DNA of 64,000 nucleotides from the NCBI GenBank assembly GCA_001936135.1, contig CP012809.1, positions 3,335,501 through 3,399,500 on the forward strand, in the 5' to 3' direction. Positions 61,004-64,000 of the stretch are shown piece by piece (the stretch's first letter is position 1; the number at the start of each line of letters is the position of its first letter). The position numbers were made by a program, and so were the translations under genes. The notes beneath the pieces are model-generated. The model was not told where the DNA came from. It made no database searches and saw nothing but the letters and a program-made list of their open reading frames with translations. The DNA is from Saccharomycopsis fibuligera x Saccharomycopsis cf. fibuligera. Lineage: Eukaryota; Ascomycota; Saccharomycetes; Ascoideales; Saccharomycopsidaceae.

Positions 61004-62065
61004 TCAACGCTCGTCCTCAATCACTAACCGCTCATTCACCCTGCGTATTTCTTTGACACTGCGCGTCGACCTTTTGACTTTGCTTAGCTTAATACTAACA
61101 GTCTTTTCCTCATGCCTTGCTTGCTCGTCTTCCAAGCTATTGCTTTTCCCTTCTCCGCCTTGAATAGTTTTCTTGATGTCATAAAGTTGCAATAACCGGT
61201 ACGCCTTAGTATCCACATATCTGTCCCGTTCGTTTGGCGTAAGATTCTTGTTCTTTACATCACCAAACTGTTCTTCAAGCAAGTTCACAGCTGCATACAA
61301 TTCCTTCGCCTCATTCTTTAAAAAGAAAAGCGACTCCAGCAACGGTGAAAGAGATCTCAATGCATTTTGCGACTCTTTGGATAAAACAGGACCGCCATGT
61401 AACGTCTCCATATTCTTGGTTGCATCATAGTTATACCTCTTTTCTGTCAAGACCTTTACATAGTCTCTATTGTTGTTGACAACCAAACTTAAACTCTGAC
61501 GATATATCGTTAACATTCTGTAAAGCTTTTTGCTTTTCTTTAACGTAACCATCAACTTGCGCTTCAAGTATAACTGAAACTTGATCTCTTTCTCCAAAAT
61601 GGCGATTTTCTTGTTGACATCAGATAGCTTTTCAGAAACGTTTGACACCGACTTTACATGTTTATAATGCTCAAGTTTCACCCAGCCTCCATCGGCTAGC
61701 TCCGTGGGTATATTAAGGATGTTTCTCAAAGTATATAGCTCAAAAAGATCAAAATTTTTGTCAACAGAGCTTTCAAATAACGTTTCCAATTTTGCTGTCC
61801 CTACTTCAATCTCGTTTAAATGACTGTTATGATTCTCTTGCTGAAGGACCTTGTTTTTTTCGATCACAATCGATTGATGCTGCCGCTCTTTAGCACTTTG
61901 TTGTCGATTTTTTTCTTCTTTGGAATCCAAATACTTCTCCAATGCAGTTGAACATTTATACATTATTTCATTTACACAGTTTATTATATCATCCACAAGG
62001 GATATTGGCGGAAATCCCAAATGTTCAGCTAAAATCATAAACGTATGTGCGTCCGGCGCCGACAT
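61004..62065 (-). CDS. MTW1: Kinetochore MIND complex subunit Mtw1 (Mis12)
   Basis: The protein is 353 residues. Mtw1 is a core subunit of the MIND/Mis12 complex (with Nnf1, Dsn1 and Nsl1) that links the inner kinetochore to Ndc80. The N-terminal head is typical: EHLGFPPISLVDDIINCVNEIMYKCSTALEKYL, with the conserved NEIMYKC. ELYTLRNILNIP and GWVKLEHYKH follow as in the family, then long coiled-coil helices (about 150-215 and 250-300). The C-terminal 50 residues are basic and Ser/Arg-rich. It is longer than S. cerevisiae Mtw1 (289). One CTG was seen, near residue 243. Confidence 0.94.
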   Translation of the reverse strand: MSAPDAHTFMILAEHLGFPPISLVDDIINCVNEIMYKCSTALEKYLDSKEEKNRQQSAKERQHQSIVIEKNKVLQQENHNSHLNEIEVGTAKLETLFESSVDKNFDLFELYTLRNILNIPTELADGGWVKLEHYKHVKSVSNVSEKLSDVNKKIAILEKEIKFQLYLKRKLMVTLKKSKKLYRMLTIYRQSLSLVVNNNRDYVKVLTEKRYNYDATKNMETLHGGPVLSKESQNALRSLSPLLESLFFLKNEAKELYAAVNLLEEQFGDVKNKNLTPNERDRYVDTKAYRLLQLYDIKKTIQGGEGKSNSLEDEQARHEEKTVSIKLSKVKRSTRSVKEIRRVNERLVIEDER

Positions 62066-63337
62066 AGTCGAAAAACGTTGTGTTTTAATTTTTATTATTA
62101 TTAAATTTTTTGAGTTGATTGCTGCAAAAGATGATTGTCCAAAAAAAATATGATGAAATTAATGCTTTTATTATTTTTTGGGCCAATGATGAGATTGGGT
62201 ATCTTATTATGGTTGTAATGGGTAAGCAATTAAATATTGTGTAAGCAAGTAAACAGAAGCATGAACGCCAACAAAAAAAAAAGTCTGTTTTGACAACAGT
62301 GTCACTATAGCTAAGACTTGAATATTGTCTGATCAGTTTAATAAAAAAGCAACAAGCCGCTAAAAGGCTAAAAGGTCAGCGATGACAATGAGTTTGATAA
62401 CGCGTCTTTAATTTTGTTTTTATAACTGTTTGCCTTTTGTTTTTGTTTTTGTTTTTTGTTTTTTGTTTTGTTTTTGTTTTGTTTTTTCCGCTCATCTCCC
62501 TCGCGCTTTGCACACATTAATACCCGGCTCTCCGCCGCAATTGAGAACGTAGGGTAGCTTTTCGAGCGCCCGAGTCGGATAGTACAAATCGCGATGTTAG
62601 CGAGATAACAATTGCTGTAAAACACCGATTTAAGACAAAATAAATAATAATCTTAATTAAAAAAAAGTCTGCACTGCACGCCTTGTTTATTAGATGCATA
62701 TTGCAGTTACTTTTGCAGGATTTGTGCATGCAGTCGAACAACTTCAGACTAAGCTAACTCAAAATTTGCAGCCCCAGCCCTCAAAACGGCATTTTTTGAA
62801 ATTTTGTATGCAAGAATTGGTCTCCGTGGCGGCCGGAGATAAATATCTCCAGTCTGCATTTCTTTTTTTTTCTTATTTTTCTTTGTTTTTTTTTTTTGAT
62901 TTAATCCATCCGAGTCTTTTCTAGCTAGCTAATTCCTTTTTTCATCGTAAACCTTATAACGGTACCCAGTGGGCAACACTTTCCCAACTTTTGAGGAATT
63001 TGTTAGATAAGGGAATTTTCACTACAAACATCTTCAATGACAAAGATTACCTATATGAAATTGTTGAAACGAACGAAAACACTATTTAAGGACAGCTCCA
63101 ATAACCAAATACGTTCACTAGCATTAGCAATTGCATTTAAACGCAGTTAAACGCAAAATCATAAGTAAAAATAAATAACTTTGATTCTATTCACATATTC
63201 GCACATCAAGACGCTGTATCTAACGAGAAATTTTTTTTAGGAAAATCAACAACGGAAAGCACAAATTTTTTTGCACAATTATTTTTTCATTTAAACAGAT
63301 CTTTTTGTTTGTAAAAATATAAAACAACAAAAAATCT
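62066..63337. other. MTW1 upstream gap
   Basis: This 1.27-kb gap, AT-rich with T/A-runs and TTTTTG repeats (about 62430-62490), separates MTW1 from the sterol acyltransferase on the same strand. No gene was recognised. Confidence 0.5.
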
Positions 63338-64000
63338 TTAGAACACTAAGTATAATGAACATACTACCGCGGCCCCTGAAGCAATCCCAATCCAGAAAAC
63401 AATATTACCTAAGCTCTTCTTCCCTTTGAAGAATTTTGTTCGTGAAACTGCAATTAATGGTAGTTGGTACATCTGCAACATAAACAAGTAAAATCTTAAC
63501 TTTCCAAATATAACATACATGACCAACTCATGGAACACCGATGACAACAAAAATGTAACCAAAGTGGCTGATTGACGGCTCAAGTGTAGTGCGCTGATAG
63601 AACTGTGATAGACATGTCTCAATAAGAATTTGTGCACTGGTGTGTTCCATAGTCTAGCGAACTCATCCCAAGTGACACAATTCCACCAAGGACCATAGAA
63701 ATCACGATCAGCAAATCTTGTCAATTCTGCAATTGCATTTAAAATTTGATCCCAGATTAAAAAGAAAACAAGAAAATATAAGAGAAAGAAATGAGGCATC
63801 ATGTCAAGTAACAAGAATGGATATTCACGAATCTTGTCCTCAAGTGGCCACTCTTTCATGTGCAAAGCTTTTATGGCTAATGGATAGACCCCTTCCTGTG
63901 CAATAACAATCATTACTCCAATGATTCCAAACACACCCAATAGCTTGGAAATAAAATATCTCCAACGAATTCTTTTGTTTCTAGGGTACTCAATTTCATA
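63338..64000 (-). CDS. ARE2: Sterol O-acyltransferase (ARE1/ARE2 family), 5' part outside window
   Basis: The frame is open to the window edge, so about 220 C-terminal residues are seen. This ER-membrane MBOAT enzyme esterifies sterols with fatty acyl-CoA for lipid-droplet storage. The family block is clear: YEIEYPRNKRIRWRY at the edge, EWPLEDKIREYPFLLLDMMPHF, ELTRFADRDFYGPWWNCVTWDEFARLWN, VHKFLLRHVYHSS, and the catalytic His in FLLSSVFHELVMYVIFGKLRFYLF. The end NIVFWIGIASGAAVVCSLYLVF matches Are2-type proteins. In the FYxDWWN motif this protein has Pro in place of Asp (FYGPWWN). ARE1 and ARE2 cannot be told apart from this part. Confidence 0.93.
   Translation of the reverse strand, partial: YEIEYPRNKRIRWRYFISKLLGVFGIIGVMIVIAQEGVYPLAIKALHMKEWPLEDKIREYPFLLLDMMPHFFLLYFLVFFLIWDQILNAIAELTRFADRDFYGPWWNCVTWDEFARLWNTPVHKFLLRHVYHSSISALHLSRQSATLVTFLLSSVFHELVMYVIFGKLRFYLFMLQMYQLPLIAVSRTKFFKGKKSLGNIVFWIGIASGAAVVCSLYLVF

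Noticed and set aside
61004-62065. Considered whether the coiled-coil protein was Nnf1 or Nsl1 rather than Mtw1
   Set aside because: The NEIMYKC head and ELYTLRNILNIP block match Mis12/Mtw1.

Overview
This is a 64 kb piece of a budding yeast (Saccharomycotina) chromosome. The genes are mostly intron-poor, and nearly all have clear yeast orthologues: PSP1, PPH3, PAA1, LSM5, RIX7, POP7, EMP65, SPP2, PEX10, HEL2, GEP4, TRA1, an MFS transporter, PEP4, VPS26/PEP8, CHM7, a gephyrin-type CNXE, RAD30, BOL3, a complex I subunit, MTW1 and an ARE1/2-type sterol acyltransferase. The complex I subunit and a molybdenum-cofactor gene argue against Saccharomycetaceae, which lack both. In-frame CTG codons are very rare (I found none in RIX7, PPH3, PEP4, VPS26 or LSM5). 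Those that exist sit at variable, small-residue or disordered positions, including six in a row in POP7. This points to a yeast with reassigned CUG. CUG-Ser and CUG-Ala cannot be separated here; the Moco gene (nitrate assimilation) leans weakly toward the Pachysolen/Nakazawaea-like CUG-Ala group. Protein lengths below use the standard code.

Layout. 1-5.2 kb is a gene-poor stretch with long homopolymers (T31, T37, G24) and one orphan ORF. It ends in a TATA box and a likely 5'UTR intron in front of PSP1. 5.2-13.5 kb holds PSP1, PPH3, PAA1 and LSM5, then a convergent gap with a perfect 22-bp hairpin and a 28-bp tandem duplication. 13.5-27.3 kb holds RIX7, POP7, EMP65, SPP2, PEX10, HEL2 and the intron-bearing GEP4. 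27.6-39.6 kb is the giant TRA1. 40-50 kb holds an MFS transporter whose frame is broken in an A10 run, then PEP4, VPS26, CHM7 and CNXE. 50-64 kb holds RAD30, a small membrane ORF, BOL3 (intron), the complex I subunit (intron), a large unrecognised gene split in an A12 run, MTW1, and the C-terminal part of a sterol acyltransferase that runs off the window.

The genes do not form a pathway cluster. They are housekeeping functions: ribosome biogenesis and RNA processing (RIX7, POP7, LSM5, SPP2), chromatin and DNA damage (TRA1, RAD30, PPH3), organelle and vacuolar traffic (PEX10, PEP4, VPS26, CHM7, EMP65), mitochondria (GEP4, BOL3, complex I) and kinetochore (MTW1). I found no tRNA, rRNA, CRISPR, retroelement or virus-like element, and no clearly new multi-gene system. 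The best leads are the CTG pattern, the two homopolymer-split genes, the orphan ORFs and the intergenic repeats.
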